A stretch of 64,000 nucleotides of DNA from Ooceraea biroi (Eukaryota > Arthropoda > Insecta > Hymenoptera > Formicidae), in contig NC_039506.1 in NCBI RefSeq assembly GCF_003672135.1, positions 1,116,001-1,180,000 on the forward strand, in the 5' to 3' direction. The position numbers and the translations under genes are program-made. Within the stretch, counting starts at the first letter, position 1; each line of letters opens with the position of its first letter. This document shows, piece after piece, positions 1-14,500 of this stretch. The notes beneath the pieces were generated by a model. It was not told the origin of the DNA and ran no database searches. It saw only the letters and a list, made by a program, of their open reading frames with translations.

Positions 1-170
1 TTAACTGATCTCATCATTGGAATAAGTTAAATTACTAGCACAAAAATATAAATTCGTCGATAGCATGATGCGCGTTTGTAAGAATACTAGCGATAATGAT
101 GATGCTGCTATAGATAAAGCAAATCATTCGAGAGAGAGAGAGAGAAAGAGAGAGAGAGAAAGATACATAT

Positions 171-218
<48 letters not shown>

Positions 219-2227
219 GGTTGTAGTACAACTTAAAATTTTTCAGCGATGTGCAGTTAGACTACAAGATTTATTTGGACAATTTGCTGATTACTCTGAT
301 CAAGCACCATTTTCATCTTTTAGCCTCTGATTTTCGCATTTTAGTTGGTCCATCACCTAGAAAAAAAAATGTCACGCTAATTCTTTATGTGCTAATCGAA
401 AACGTAACATCATACAGAGGAATATAAGGAGATAATGCCGTTATAGACGGAATAATATATAAGTGCTCACAAAACATAGGAAGGTAAACGGAAAGAGAGG
501 CAACAAATATTACTGCAACCAAAAATCGTTAAGGTACTCGGATATCGTATTCTAGCAGGAATTAAAAGAGATGTTCGAGTATTATAAAAGAACTTAAAGA
601 TGACAGTGAATAGCAGAAGCGTTTGTCAATTTACGATCTGCGTATTATTTACGCAGAATCATAAACTTTATTTCTTTCGAATATTATTGCATTTGTACAT
701 AAAGTATTCTTCGTAGCTAATCATTTACATCTAATCGATCAATATTGCATTAGCTTAAAAAAAAAAAGAAAAGAAAATGAATTTATTTATAAACAGTTAT
801 AGAAAAATCTGAAACTATTAAATTTAAGATCTTTACATACACTAAATCTATATAGACAATATCTTATAATAAAGTTTCTAGTTGCTTGGAAATAATTCAT
901 CTTCGGACTTCTTCGGATATATACAATCTAAGTGAAGCTTAATTAAGAGATAGTTTAAGAATGTAGTCTTAATTAAATAATACTTGACTCCGAGTTCAGG
1001 GATGTTTCGTGGATATATGGGGGAGCGATCTTAAGTTATTTACAGTTGCAACTAATATCGCGTAATTATTTGCTACATTCTTTCTTCTTGAGCATTTTCA
1101 GAACACTACAAAATAATATTGTTGATCACGAAAGCTTTCTAATGCATACCACTGAGAAGAATAAAACGACAAGTATGCAACATTATACATAACAGTTAAA
1201 GAGAAATTAATTGTCAACTTCGTGGCTGATCATTTCGAGAAGTAAAGATCTATGTCATAAGTAAAGTGCAATGAAAATGCAACAATTTAACATTTAACAT
1301 GCTTTTTGAGAGAGAAAGAGGTGAAGATCTACGTTAATACAGTGTCGTAAGAGTGTTGATTTTAAATTAATAATCGAATATGTTTCAGGAATTTCAGTAC
1401 TCTCACACAGTCGCAATTAAGATGAATAAACCGAAAAGGATAATCAGCTGCAAAGTCATAACTTCGTTCTTTTTTTTCCATATGAAAACGTGCCAAAGAT
1501 GATTAATCTTAGTGCTCGGTGATATATATATAGGATTCAGTTTATAGATGTTACGCTCCATGTCGAATGGTGGGTTTACATATGGAGGAGGTTTTCGAAA
1601 GTTAAAAATAAGAAATGTATGTTCATTCCCATATGTCTAATAATGACAGACTGCGTTCCCTTATTTCTTGTTAAGATTTGTGCGATATTTTTTTTTTAGT
1701 AAATGTATTATGAAGTGACTCATTTGAACATGCATCACACAATCAGTCGCGATCATTCACTATGATTTGTCGTTGTACGATCTTAGATAGCCGTTATACG
1801 TACATTATAATATTATATACGTTTATCGTTAAGAATCGCGTAGATATATATTGCAGAGCTATAAAAGTGCTATAGTATCACACAAATAATAAGATATGCG
1901 ATCGTATAATATTGATCATAGTACTCAGGATGAGACATGTGTGTATTACAGCAAACCTGAAATCTCTGTTCATAAAAATAAGCTGGTACAATCATTTCAT
2001 TTAAAAATTTATTAACGATCGCGTTTTATATTGGAATGCACTTTGCAAAGCTGAATCATATGTATGATATAAATAGATGAGTAGTATTATCGTTTCAGTT
2101 TTAATATTGGCGGTCAGAACACAAAATTGTAATTAATCATTCGATTAATAATTAATTAATTAATTAATTAATGTACGTGAGATATGATGTCTATCGTTAA
2201 CGCAGATGCTGTCATTGTGTCCTTTAC
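1..2227 (-). other. 3' flank / 3' UTR region of the MYPT gene
   Basis: AT-rich stretch downstream of the MYPT stop codon with several TTTATT (AATAAA on the minus strand) matches, so the cleavage site cannot be fixed. It contains the 130-218 microsatellite and a TAAT tandem at about 2144-2172. I see no coding exon. Confidence 0.5.
130..218. repeat. Compound microsatellite GA / CATA / AT
   Basis: A GA-rich run passes into (CATA)n and then (AT)n without interruption. Confidence 0.9.
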
Positions 2228-4073
2228 CTATTTAGTATTGGTGAGTTTGGATACGACGCGGGTAAGTGCCCGATTTTCGGCTTTCAATCTCTCATTTTCA
2301 GCTTTGAGCTTTTGTAATTGCTGTAAACAGTTAAACAATTAGCCTAAAATCCCGCCACTACTTTTGCTAGTCCCATAATAGCCAAAAGCATACAATTAAT
2401 TCGCATTTTATTCATAGTCAAATAAACCGCATATAATTTCCCACTAAACTTTACCAGGGTTTTTCAGAAGCGAAATTCAACGGGGAAAATAACGGAAAAC
2501 TGACGAAAATCAATGTTTCCCGCGTGAAAAACCAAATACCAATCTGAGAGACTCGGAAAGAGAGTAAAGCGCCACAAAATTGGCAGGTAAGAAAAAGCGC
2601 AAAGCACTCGGGTCTTCATACAAAATGATCGTGCTATTTCCCTTGCCACAAACACAGTAACATAAGAAAAAAAGAGATGACAGTGTGTACTAACTAAAAA
2701 ACTTGTGAGTACACATACATTATACATATATATGTACTGGTATATGTGCTCGTACACATAAAATCATAAAGAACAAATGTGTCCAACCTCCTCGTTATTT
2801 AATTCAATGTATGAAAGCATTCGTTTCATTTGCTTTCACAAATAACAAATAAGTTGTTGATATCGAAGAAAATACAAAGGACTTAAGCTTACCTTTAATT
2901 CTTCTTCCATTTCCGAAAGTTTCCTTTCCATGGCTCGCCTTTCCCTTTTCTCTGCCTCGGAAAGTATTACTTTGTTTTGGTTGGTTTGCGCCTTCTCCAA
3001 CAAATGTCTGACTTCTTTTAGTTGCTCATCGGAACGTTTCAATTTGTCCTTTAACCTTTCATTCTCGGCCTGAGATTCCTCGTATAATTTTTTATAATCT
3101 AATTCACCGTTTTCGGAGCTATTGGATTTTAGTCTGATTGGCGCTGATGATGCTTCCGACAACGAAGATATCGAACCTAATCTATTAGTTCTCCCAGAAC
3201 GATCGTTGCCGCTCTAAAACACAAATATAATATTAAATACCATTAATTTTTTATCAAAATATATCATTTACATTTTTATTTTTAAGAAAACTTTTATAAA
3301 TTTTATATATTATATTAGTATCAAATATTATATAATAGATAATATAAAATATAATAGATAATTTCATATAATTTATGTTTGTGTATAAAATGTATTTTAA
3401 TATTAATATAACAATTAATTAATTAATAATTAATAATAAAAATTTAAATAATGATAGAAAAAGAGAAAGGGAGAGAGAGAGAGAGTGAACATTTCTTAAA
3501 TTTTAAACAATTTTTTAAAGTATTATAGCGTAATATAGAACTAGAATAAATATCAAGGAATTTTTTGCTTACAGCATATCCCTCGGAACTAGTCAAACTT
3601 TGCAGACTGGAACTTCTCGAACTGATACTAAGACTCGGTTTTATTTTGGATCTGTTAAAACTCTCGGTCTTTTGCATGTGTGGGCGAGCATTTAGATAGT
3701 TGTAACTAGGAGATGGACTCAGATTCAGGGGACTGACAGTTGTATGAGAGGGTAAAGTCATACCACCGTATCCCGTTACTGTCCCACCATATGTCGTGAA
3801 GAGATTTTGATAATTCGAGCTATTCGTGTACGGATTCTTTCGAAATAAATCGCTACTCTTACTTTTACTCAGAAAACTAGAACCGGAAAACAGATTTGGA
3901 CTTTTTGTGCCGAGTAAGCCCGTGTTATACGTTAAATTATTCTGATTTAACGAGAGCAAACCGCCGATCCGTGACCTGTTTCCAAAAATTGATTGCCCAT
4001 TTGTTGACGCTTGAGCTCTTAAGCCCGCAGCTGTTGTTGGCTTAGTATGCGTTCCCTTTCTGTATGAAGACAT
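2228..4073 (-). CDS. Mbs: Short C-terminal MYPT isoform from an alternative first exon
   Basis: The exon 4073-3573 opens with ATG (MSSYRKGTHTKPTTAAGLRA), is Ser/Thr/Asn-rich, and ends at GCT|GTAAGC in phase 0. It splices in frame to exon 3213-2893 and then 2320-2228, giving 305 codons including the stop. The long-isoform exon 5838-5767 also ends in phase 0, so both can feed the same downstream coiled-coil exons. No acceptor in the correct phase was found at the 5' side of the MSSYRKG exon, so it reads as a first exon and not an internal one. The predicted product keeps the C-terminal coiled coil but lacks the PP1-docking motif and ankyrin repeats. Small C-terminal MYPT products (the M20/M21 type) are known in vertebrates; equivalence here is inference. 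Confidence 0.7.
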
Positions 4074-5557
4074 GGTTTGCGTCACGTGCAAAATTATTAT
4101 AAATCACTACAACATCGGCGACTTCTTCGTGAAATTCACTAAATTTCTACACGTTATTTGCACGTTAACGATTTGCGAACAGCTTTATTATAGTCCACAA
4201 TATCTTAAATGCATTACAACGCGCTTTTGGTTTTTAGAGCGAAGTGTGTATACTCAACGTCGCGGACAGCGGATGATAGACTGACGGAGACTGGCCAGGA
4301 AAACCCAGGACATCGGGGCAGTTTGCTTTAAAGCATCACTACTATGTGCTATTTTTGGAATGCACGCAGAGACGCAGACAAATATCAAGGTTGTATGTTT
4401 TAGAGAATAAATGCAGCTTGTATCGCAATTTTAATAACGTTTTATGCATAGTAGCTCAAAAATAATTTACGGACAAGTTAATTTATAAATAATATGTTAC
4501 GATACGTGTGCTATTTTATGCTGGGAATAAATTTAGATCGAATAACAGCGCGAGGATAAATTTCATAATATTAGGTAATGGTAGCCACCCACATGAGGTT
4601 TATATAGGCGCACGCGTTAACGACCTGTCTGTCATCGATATACAAAAGACTAAAACGTTTTAGCGGTGTTCATGAGCAATAAATAAACGGTATCTATACG
4701 AATCTTAAATGTCAAAGCATCACATTGTATCCCGACCATTGATAGAACACTTTTAGATCACGCTTCGGACAATGTTCATCTCTTTCTCGCTTCAATCGCG
4801 CAGATACAAGATAATTCCTTGCTATAATTCAAGTCCTGTCATTTATTAGAACCACTCCGATAATTCTACATGAAAAAGTGGAGGGATATCCGGAGGATTA
4901 AGTAAAATTATATATGTTATATATGAGTTGACGTCAGTCGTGATAATTTTTTTTAGTATTTTTATATCAAACATCGTATTTGTCGAATGCACGTGACAGA
5001 ATATCGAATGCTGAACTATTTTTGTCGAGAATACATGGAACAGAGGTTATTCTTTCAAGAAGTTAAAAATAGTATCAAGTTCCTGTAGCCCACGGAAAGC
5101 CATACGTACTCGCTACACGACGTAAGCGAGAAAGTTATGGTGAAACTTTGAGTGGGTGAGTTTCCGGGATTGCACAACTTGGATGTCTACGTCGAGAAGA
5201 GCGTGATTTTTTTCGAGTAACTTGAATTTTTTCAATATTTCAATAAAGTAATCATGAGATTAACATGAAAGAGGAATCTATCGATATATTCAGGCCAAAA
5301 TAAAGTGATGGCTCATCGTAGATTCTTCCCGATTTGCGAACGTTGTGTTTCCCTCTCTCTCTGCGTCATTCAATTGCGCGTTATCCAATTTTGGATTTTT
5401 GGCACGTGCGCGTGGTAAATTCGTGGCAAGAGACTCGTAAATTGAAATTCGGACAGACGCTTTGGCGTCAGAAAAGCTTTTGTAAATTGAAGGCCAGTAA
5501 AATAGGGAAACGACATATTTTAGATCAGCGGTAGTATCCATCTATCACGCAGTAATA

Positions 5558-5594
<37 letters not shown>

Positions 5595-8500
5595 CTCTCC
5601 TCTTTCTGTACGCAATTTACTTTAAACCAAGTAACTTCTAATTTTTGTAACAAGGCAGCGTTTTACATTTTCAATTTTGCTTTACGTGAAGGATGTATTC
5701 AATAATTTGTTAATATTTGCATCTATACTGCGTAACAATATTCTGAATAAAAGATGGATTACTCACTTCATTGTGATTGACTTTGGAATCATCACAGTCT
5801 CCACCTGCAGTGATATCTTGTTTCTCAGGATCAATTTCCTGTAAAAAATCAAAAGTGATCTTAGACGCTTCTATCTGCATGTGTATGTATGCTTAATTTT
5901 TCTGTAGAATAATTTTCTTTATTTAATTATTTCTCACAATTAAACAGTGTGAAATCTCTCAGCTTTTTAAATATGTATACTTTCTCTTTTATATCTTTTG
6001 TAATATAAACTAGAGCATTTCGACAAATAAATAACATTTTCAGATATAGTCTTATTACAAAAATGTTACTAACATCCATGTCCACGTGGACAACACCTGT
6101 TGATCTCCTTTTAGGCCGACGTCTCCTTTGAATGACCGCTTGCGTAGCTTGTGCGTTCCTACTGTCATTTTCCTTATCTTGCTCTGTAACATATATGAAA
6201 AGGATTCTGACTTTCTGTACAAATAGTTATTTATTTTACGCATCAATTTATCAAAATTTTTATAAAAATAAACGTTTGTGTTTTCTATGTTGCATTAATT
6301 ATTCTCACCTTTATCATCAGGCTGCTTCAACGATCTCCTAAGTGGTAAGGTAATCGTAGTTTCTGTACTACTGGTGGCAATAGTCTCTACTGGCGCCGAC
6401 GATGGTCTAGGTATACCAGTTCCACCGGATGGTCTTCTCATGTAGGCCGTTGTGTTATCAGCTGGTTTATTATTAGCATCCTCTAACTGGAACTAGATAA
6501 CAAAATTCATGATATTATAAACCTTGATTAACGATACATGCGTATAATACATTCCCATCCATCGATTAAATCTTGTTTTATCCTCCATCGAATTGCGGCG
6601 CATCGACACGACAACCAGACAACGACCGGATGAACATTCATGAAGTAAAGCATAAATAAAAAGATGATTTTGTAAGCGCACCTTGCTTCCATTGTCTACC
6701 CTTAACCGCCAAGATGGTCGTCTCTCAGGCAAATTAGACTCCTCAGAGACTTTATTCGCAGTAGTAACGGTAGGTTGCGAGGTTGCGGTTGTTATTGTAG
6801 CTGTGATCGAAGCTGTATTGCTGACAGTAGTAGTAGTAGTCGTAGGCTGGATTATTTAAAAAAATAAGAAAAAAAGGTGAATAAATCGCTGGATCACGAT
6901 TTAAATGGCACACAATTGCGCGCGCGCGCACACACACACGCACGCACACGTACACGCGCAGATACACAGATACACATGCGCGCGCGCGCGTTATTTTACT
7001 AGAATATAATAAAAAATAAAATATTATATACTTTCGATGTAAAACAACATAGATATTTTATGGAAGTCATCGTCGTTAAATTGATCACAGTCAATTATTA
7101 ATGTCGCACTACGTTTTAATATTCACTATTAATGTCTGAAGATGCCTTTCTTACTGCTATTCTACATTCACTCAAAAAGAGTACTCTTAGATGTGATTCA
7201 GTTCATACAGTGATTTCTCTAATCGTATGATAAGACAGTTTTTAACGATAATGTCGTTGACGATAAAATCTTTGATTCTACCTGCGTGGATGGCGTTAAA
7301 ACCGGCGATTCGTTGTTCTGTTGCTTCTTCTTCACTAATTGTTCCGCGCTCTTGATCTCATCTAACGTTACACCTTGAGTCGATCTTCTGGTTTCTCTCA
7401 CTCTCTTCGCGTGGGCTTTCCTCTGGGTCTCGCTCTCCTCATCGCGCACCGGCGGAACGAAGGATCTGTACAGACACACACAATAATACACATGAGATAT
7501 AAGAGTGTCAGTTTTGCAACGGAATTGCAGCGGAAGGTACATAATATATGTGTACTGTCAAGTTGTTTTATCTCTGTGCAGTGAAAACATACTCTTAGTA
7601 AGCATCTTTAACACAATCTGTAAGCAAAAACTCTTCACATAAAACAGCACAAAAGTACATATCTACACCCCTGTAAAAAATAACTGATACGTTCTTTTTG
7701 TTTTAGGTATATCATAAGTATATTACTGTATGAGTTTTCAGTTTCTTCCTTGTAGAAAAGTATCATACTTTTTTAACTTATCGCAAAATCGAAGAAGCAT
7801 AATACTTAATGTCAAATCGATAAATCCAGAGGACTGTTGAGTAATTTTTGCAGAACACCACTTTTTTTTTGCAATGAAATGAATCACGTTGCACGTATTA
7901 TAGTACCGTTTTACGTGTTTAACGTCGCGGATCAAGTAAAATATTTTTATTTATGGCAGTGTGTCCATTTGTCGACCACGAGGAAATGTAGTATTTGGGC
8001 AACTGACCGAATCGAAAAGTGTGGCTGCTTGTAATGAAATAACTATCGTATCAAATGTAGATTAAGGCAAATAAAAGGAATAATCACACTGCAAAAACAA
8101 ATGTTCATGCTACTGCCAGCAAATTAACGTAAGTCATATTTATAAACATCTGAAGATATATATATATATATAAATATATATATAAATATATATATAGGCA
8201 AAAATCACACAATATTTCAGGAGGATCTTCCGAGCAGTGAGTACCCACTTGAAGAAATTCTTGAAGATATTTCCTGGACTTAGCTTGCTCCCTCCTGGTG
8301 TAGTGGGAGTTCCAGGAGCAGTTGCTACTGCATTATTTGTATTCGATACAACTGTAGATGCAGCATCCACTGGTTGAACACTACCCAGCCACATTAATAT
8401 TATAACGCACAATACAGAATGTGAGTATATAGATGTCAATTATATACATGTAATAATATATTTAAATGTTGTAAATAAGTGTTTAGGATCCGTGCGTTGG

Positions 8501-11500
8501 GAAATGTCCGTCAAGTATCAATTATGTGACCAATAAAAATATAAATATAATGACTATAACTTTTCATTTCTGAATTTACGGTATTTTCAATAGCAGAGAA
8601 CTCTAGGCAATATAAAAAATAATGATATCATCAACTCAGAACTCCTCGGAAAAAGAAAAACTTTCTAGGGGTAGAACTTTTTCATTTCTGAGTTTACGGT
8701 ATTTTCAATAGCAGAGAACTCTAGGCAATATAAAAAATAATAATATCAACAACTCAGAACTCCTCGGAAAAAGAAAAAATTTCTAAGGGCTAGAACTTTT
8801 TCATTTCTCTCGATATTTTTATACGTGGCTCTTTGGATAATTAAAAACGTACTCTCGAGTACTAGAAGCATGAATTTTTATACTTATGTGGTAAGAACTG
8901 AAGTCAAATAATGTATATTCGTAAAATACTGTGAAAGAATGATTTAATGTTAACTAAACTTGGAGATTTTGCGGGATGATAACAGAAGAGTGAATATATA
9001 AATTTCGCAGCTATTGTTTTCACGCATTTCACGAGATGATGAAATACTGCAATCCACTATCAATCTCTTGTTAGAAATAGATTAAAAATATTATTTGTAA
9101 AAAAGATAAGAAATGTATTTAGATATAAAAATAGCATTTTTTTAGTAAGTAGTAGTGTTTCGTAATAACTGTGCGTATCTTTAATATAAAACTTTATTTA
9201 CCTGCGGATTTGATTGACTGGAATAGGACTTGTTGTTGTTGTTGTTGTTGTTGTGGCAGTGGTAGTTGTTGTGATGGATGACAATAAACTCGATGCCAAT
9301 GTTTTGGATGCGGATGTTGGTGAAAGTGTATTGCTTCCTTGTGGCAGTCTTGATAATTCCAAATTTAATTTCACGTCTTTTTTTCTAGAGTAAGAATAAA
9401 ATAAATAATTAAAAAGAAATTATATTTATAGTAATAAACTGTATATATACAACAATAAGGATAATTGAGGAATAGATGACCATAGGGGAGAGATAACCAA
9501 TCGTTCTAATTTCGCTACTGGCCGCACAGCTGTGTTATCACTCATTTGGTGAACTTTTATATTTGTAACAGGAGGGTTTTTAACGTTTTCCAGAAAAAAA
9601 TATAATAATTGTGAAAATATTCTTATTTTAAACTTTATCGTCTACTGAAAAGTTTCTTGTATGTTACTATTCCCGCACAGGTATTAGAAATATCTAGCTT
9701 GAACTAACAGAAACCAAAATTTTAAGTTTATTTATGCTTTCCGCATCTAGCTGACGTCGTGCAGTTTCCACGTGCAGTGCCCGCTATGTTTTATGAAGTG
9801 CTGTGGTCATCTCTCTCAGATAATCGGGAGAAATAGCCATAGTAGCTCAGAATAGTTTATTAAGAGAAATTATTATCATTATTATTATATATTTTTACAA
9901 AATTTCTCTCTTCATTTCAGATGCCGAACAGATATATATCTAAAATACTCGTAGAAAATAGACAGAAAAAGATCTAATAGATACTATTAACAACTGTTAT
10001 CAAAATCTTTTTTCTAAAAATATAACAAGTGTGCTTAGGCCTAATTGTAATCTAAAATTATTTCTTCCCTCTTTTTTGTTTACTGTTACATTAATTTTAC
10101 GGCTGCCCAACTAAGTGACAACTTTGTACTTTATAGTCATCTCTTTTTGACATGTAGGAAAGATGACCATAAAGTATAATACTAATAGATTAATATAATA
10201 TTAATCTATTTTTGTAAAGATTTTTCATTAAAAACAAGATATGTTTCCTGCCTTTTCTCTCCCATCTATCATCCCCATATATCATGGCCATCTATCCCAG
10301 AGTTATTTTATGTGTACAATTTTGAGTAAAAACTTTCAACGAACTTCCAACTTTGTACTATTTCGCAAAAAGCATAAAATTAAGAATAAAAATATATTTG
10401 TATTTATTAACTCTTCTATGGCTAAGTAAAATAATTCTTATGTCTTATTAAAAATTTTTACAACATTCCGATTACATATTTTCAAGAACGTTTTTTCATG
10501 AAAATATACAGATATTATAAATTTTTACTTATTCAGAATTACCTGATCATTTACTTTAGCCATGAAAGTGTTATATGTATAATACTAAAAAAAAAAAGAA
10601 TTATTTTTACATGTACATAAAATCAGGCAATAAATGGTTACACATTGAAAGCCCATGTCGACGAAACAGCTAAATCAGATTTCTCTCACATGGTTTCACA
10701 TCTTTGAATAAAATACTAGTGATGCGTTGCGATATTTAAAATGTTATATACAAGATGATTATGTCGGACGCGAGTTTAATAAAATTACTGACAAATATAT
10801 ATGTACGAGTGCAGTTTATATATTGTACCGGCAGAAAAGCACTGTAAACGTTGATTAGAAGCATGCGGCATGTACCTGTGTGTTTCGCGTAGAGATGCAG
10901 AGCGGGTCGTAGCATTGGTGTGAGTAGGAGTAGCTGCATTGCAGCGGTGGAGGGTAGGGCAGGAGAACGTCTTGATGCGGGCACGTAATGCCAAGTACTG
11001 CTCATAAAACCTGCATCACATGCATCACCGTGCCATGCATATCTCTAATGCATATCTCTACACTAATCATCATGATAGTATAGAGGCATACGTTACGAAA
11101 GTACGAAACACTGGGGACTTGGAATTAATGCAGACACATGAAGTATGCGTAACACAATATCTTAGTTGTACGTAGCGCCACTGTTAATAGCATTAGATAT
11201 TTGCACATACTTTGATACTGGTATCATTAGCAAATGAAAGAAAGGGAAACGCTACAAATGAAGCTGTAACATTTTAACAAAAACAAAAAAAAAGAAACAG
11301 ATAATTGGTACAATGAACGCGTATGAATCTTAATTAGACTTACTTTTCGTCCGTTTCGAAACTATGCGTTCTTCTTAATACCACTTCAGGCTCTCCACTA
11401 ACTTTGTTTGGTACTGTTGGTATCTTAATATTGTTATCCTTATCCTCGAGTTCTGTAGTAATTGGACAAATAAAAGTTTATTAAAGTGATTCAACGGCGT

Positions 11501-14500
11501 GTCGGCAAGCTGTAAAACGTAGCCGATACTTGACGTACTTGTAGATGTAGAATTAGTAGTTTCAGTACTTTGCATCCTATTTCGAAAGGAACCTGAACGT
11601 CTCCAAGATGGTACGACACCTTCCTCGTTATTATCAGTCTGTTGTTTTGGAGGCAATATTGGAGCCTTGAGAGAAATATAATATATAAAAAGATTAATCG
11701 AAAATGCGGAGTATATATTAAGACAACTCGTTATTAAAATATAAATGCGACTTTACCTGATTAGGAACTTTATTAGTTTCGACTGGAGATATTGGACTAT
11801 GGGACACATTTTCATCTTTGTTTACTCTATTTTTCTTTTCTGCAAAATAAATGAATGGAGAATCGTCACGTTGTTCGTTTTTCAAAAGAGGCAAGAGAAT
11901 ATTTGAAATCTAACTGTTCAAAGAAAAAAACCAATCCAGTAAGTTTCGTAATACTCTGATATACGATCCGACGTGATACATGCAATAATAATAATAAATG
12001 ACAATTCGTATTACAAAAGAAAAAAGAAAAAAAAACAGTCTTACAGATCAAACTTACCGTCATCTGTAAGACATGTCGCGTGGTTAGACTTATCAGATTG
12101 ATTGAGAAAGTGGAAGAGTGTGATTCTGAGCTAGTCTCAGATTCACCTTCACCATCACTCTCTTCCATGTGTGTTTCACGTGTTGCTTCTGTCCATGCAG
12201 CAATGTTATAAGAAATACAGATTACAGTTAACAGTATGTAAATTAAATTTGCAAAAACTGGACTGGGATAGGTGATTGCGAAAAGATAGTTTGCAAAACA
12301 TGATTATTCTGTGTGTATTCTCCTCTTTCTATCTTTCTTTTCACATAAAAGATAAACACAGAGATTGCAGAGTAGACAGTTATTATACGTAGTTATTTCG
12401 TATTAATATGATTACTTCTTTAAAAAAAAAACGTGAAAACGTGCGGAGATTAGGTTGTACATCACGAGGTGACATAATGCAAGCGGGAACTTACCGACAT
12501 CACTGTTTGTACTAGTGCTGGAATCTTCTTTGTCCGATTGAATCTCCAATTCAACCTTCTTAACTTTATTTGGTGTTTCCTCTTCAAAGATGTCTGCAGA
12601 TTCTTGCACCGCTACTGTACTATCAGTATTTACTGAGACGCTGTGATATTTAAGAACAACATTTAAAACATGATCAACGTCCTACATGTTATCGTTCGAG
12701 GTTGTCTCATCACGTACCGTTTCTTTGGTATAGATGATTGCTTTTTATTATTTGTCTGCGGATTCTCTTTCATCATAAGTGCTTGCTGCTCTTTCAAATC
12801 CTCGAGGGCCTTGAGGATGTCTGCATCAGCAACGTCGAAAGCAGTTTGGCCCTGGAAACAAATTATTGATAACAGTATTTCGTAATCGTGCTCGCTACCA
12901 CTATTCAGCCTACATCCAAACTGGATTAGCCTGGAGCTAAGATTCAGCTTATGCTGGGTATACAATTATGTATATATATAAATGCTCATTCTCTTACGGC
13001 GTAATTTTTCATGTCCATATCACAGCCATTCTCAACAAGAAGTTTGCAGGCTTCTAGTTGCCCCCAATGCGCCGCACCGTGCAAAGGTGTCCATCCATCA
13101 AAGTCCTGTGCATCAACATTGCATCGAGCTTGTAGTAATATGCTGCACAGAAGTATTAAAGGTGCTCAATAAAAAGAACCAACTTCGAACCTGCATTTAT
13201 TATGTTAAAGAAGATTGTGAAATTTTTTAGAAATATGCATCCACGTATCACGAAAATATAACTTATATTCTCTTTTTGTCTTGGTAGCGTATTCTTAATA
13301 ATTTTCTTATTATTAATTGACAAATGAATGTATCTTACTGCATGACTTTGATGTAGCCTTTGGCAGTGGCGACATGAAGTGCAGTAGCTCCTGATCTAGG
13401 ATGCATAGAATCCTTGCCTGGCGCACCCGACCGCCAAGCTTTCGCGTCATTCAGCATTGACCGTTCCTCTTCGCTCCTCGCTTGATCACAATCGATACCT
13501 GCAAATTAAATTTATTATACAGTTTCTGCTGAATGATTTGATATTTTACAGACAGCAAAATAGTTTAAGCGCAATTTTAATGGTGAATCCAAATATTTGG
13601 AAATAAAACGTTTGATATCAGTATCTTAAAAAAATATTTTTGTAATCAAGCAGCATTTGCGTATGCACGAAATACGAATAATTCGTACGTACGTAAGCGT
13701 TGGTTAAGAGATATTTCAGTGCTACATTGCAATGTAAAATTATATCAACTTCTTGAAAAGAGGTCAATGAAAGAGGACATCCTTGCCAATACGCGATTTG
13801 CCGTCTCGCGAGCTTTCAATCAGATGCTGAATTTCAAGTATATTTAGTGCACGTGGTTTAAAATTGAAATATTTACGTACTATGTAATTTAGATATACAA
13901 CGTCTGAAAATGTATGATCGATTTTGATAAGAAACCAATAAAAGAAACTAGTTTATTTTATTATTCATACAGTTGGATTGCTCGCAAAATTAATGTTAGA
14001 CGGATATAACATAGATACTTAGGATGAAGATTTTCTCTGATCTTCCTCGGAAATCTATAATTAAAGGTTTTACGCAATAGGTCTCGAACATCCTGCGGAT
14101 ACGCAGATATAAGTACAAACCTGCTTATTTATATGCTGTTGCAGCATGTCTTCCATCTCGTCGCTTTCCGCGATATCCAAAGCCAGTTGCCATCATTGTT
14201 AACTGCTGCTAGATTGCATCCTTGTTCTATTAAGTATCTATAAAAGAATGTTTTTAATTATTGCGATTGACACGATAAACGATGGTCAACATTCTTCTTC
14301 TCGAAATCCTTTAAAAATTTAAAAACTGTGCCGGAAAATATTACTTTTGTTTGTGAAAAAGATGTACTAACTTGGCAATAGATATGAATCCACAAGATGC
14401 TGTAGCGTGTAAGGGTGTCCATCCTTCATTATCTCCACGATTGATATCTGCTCCTTGTTCCACCAAAAATTCCACCATGTCCAAGTCATCGTCAATACAG

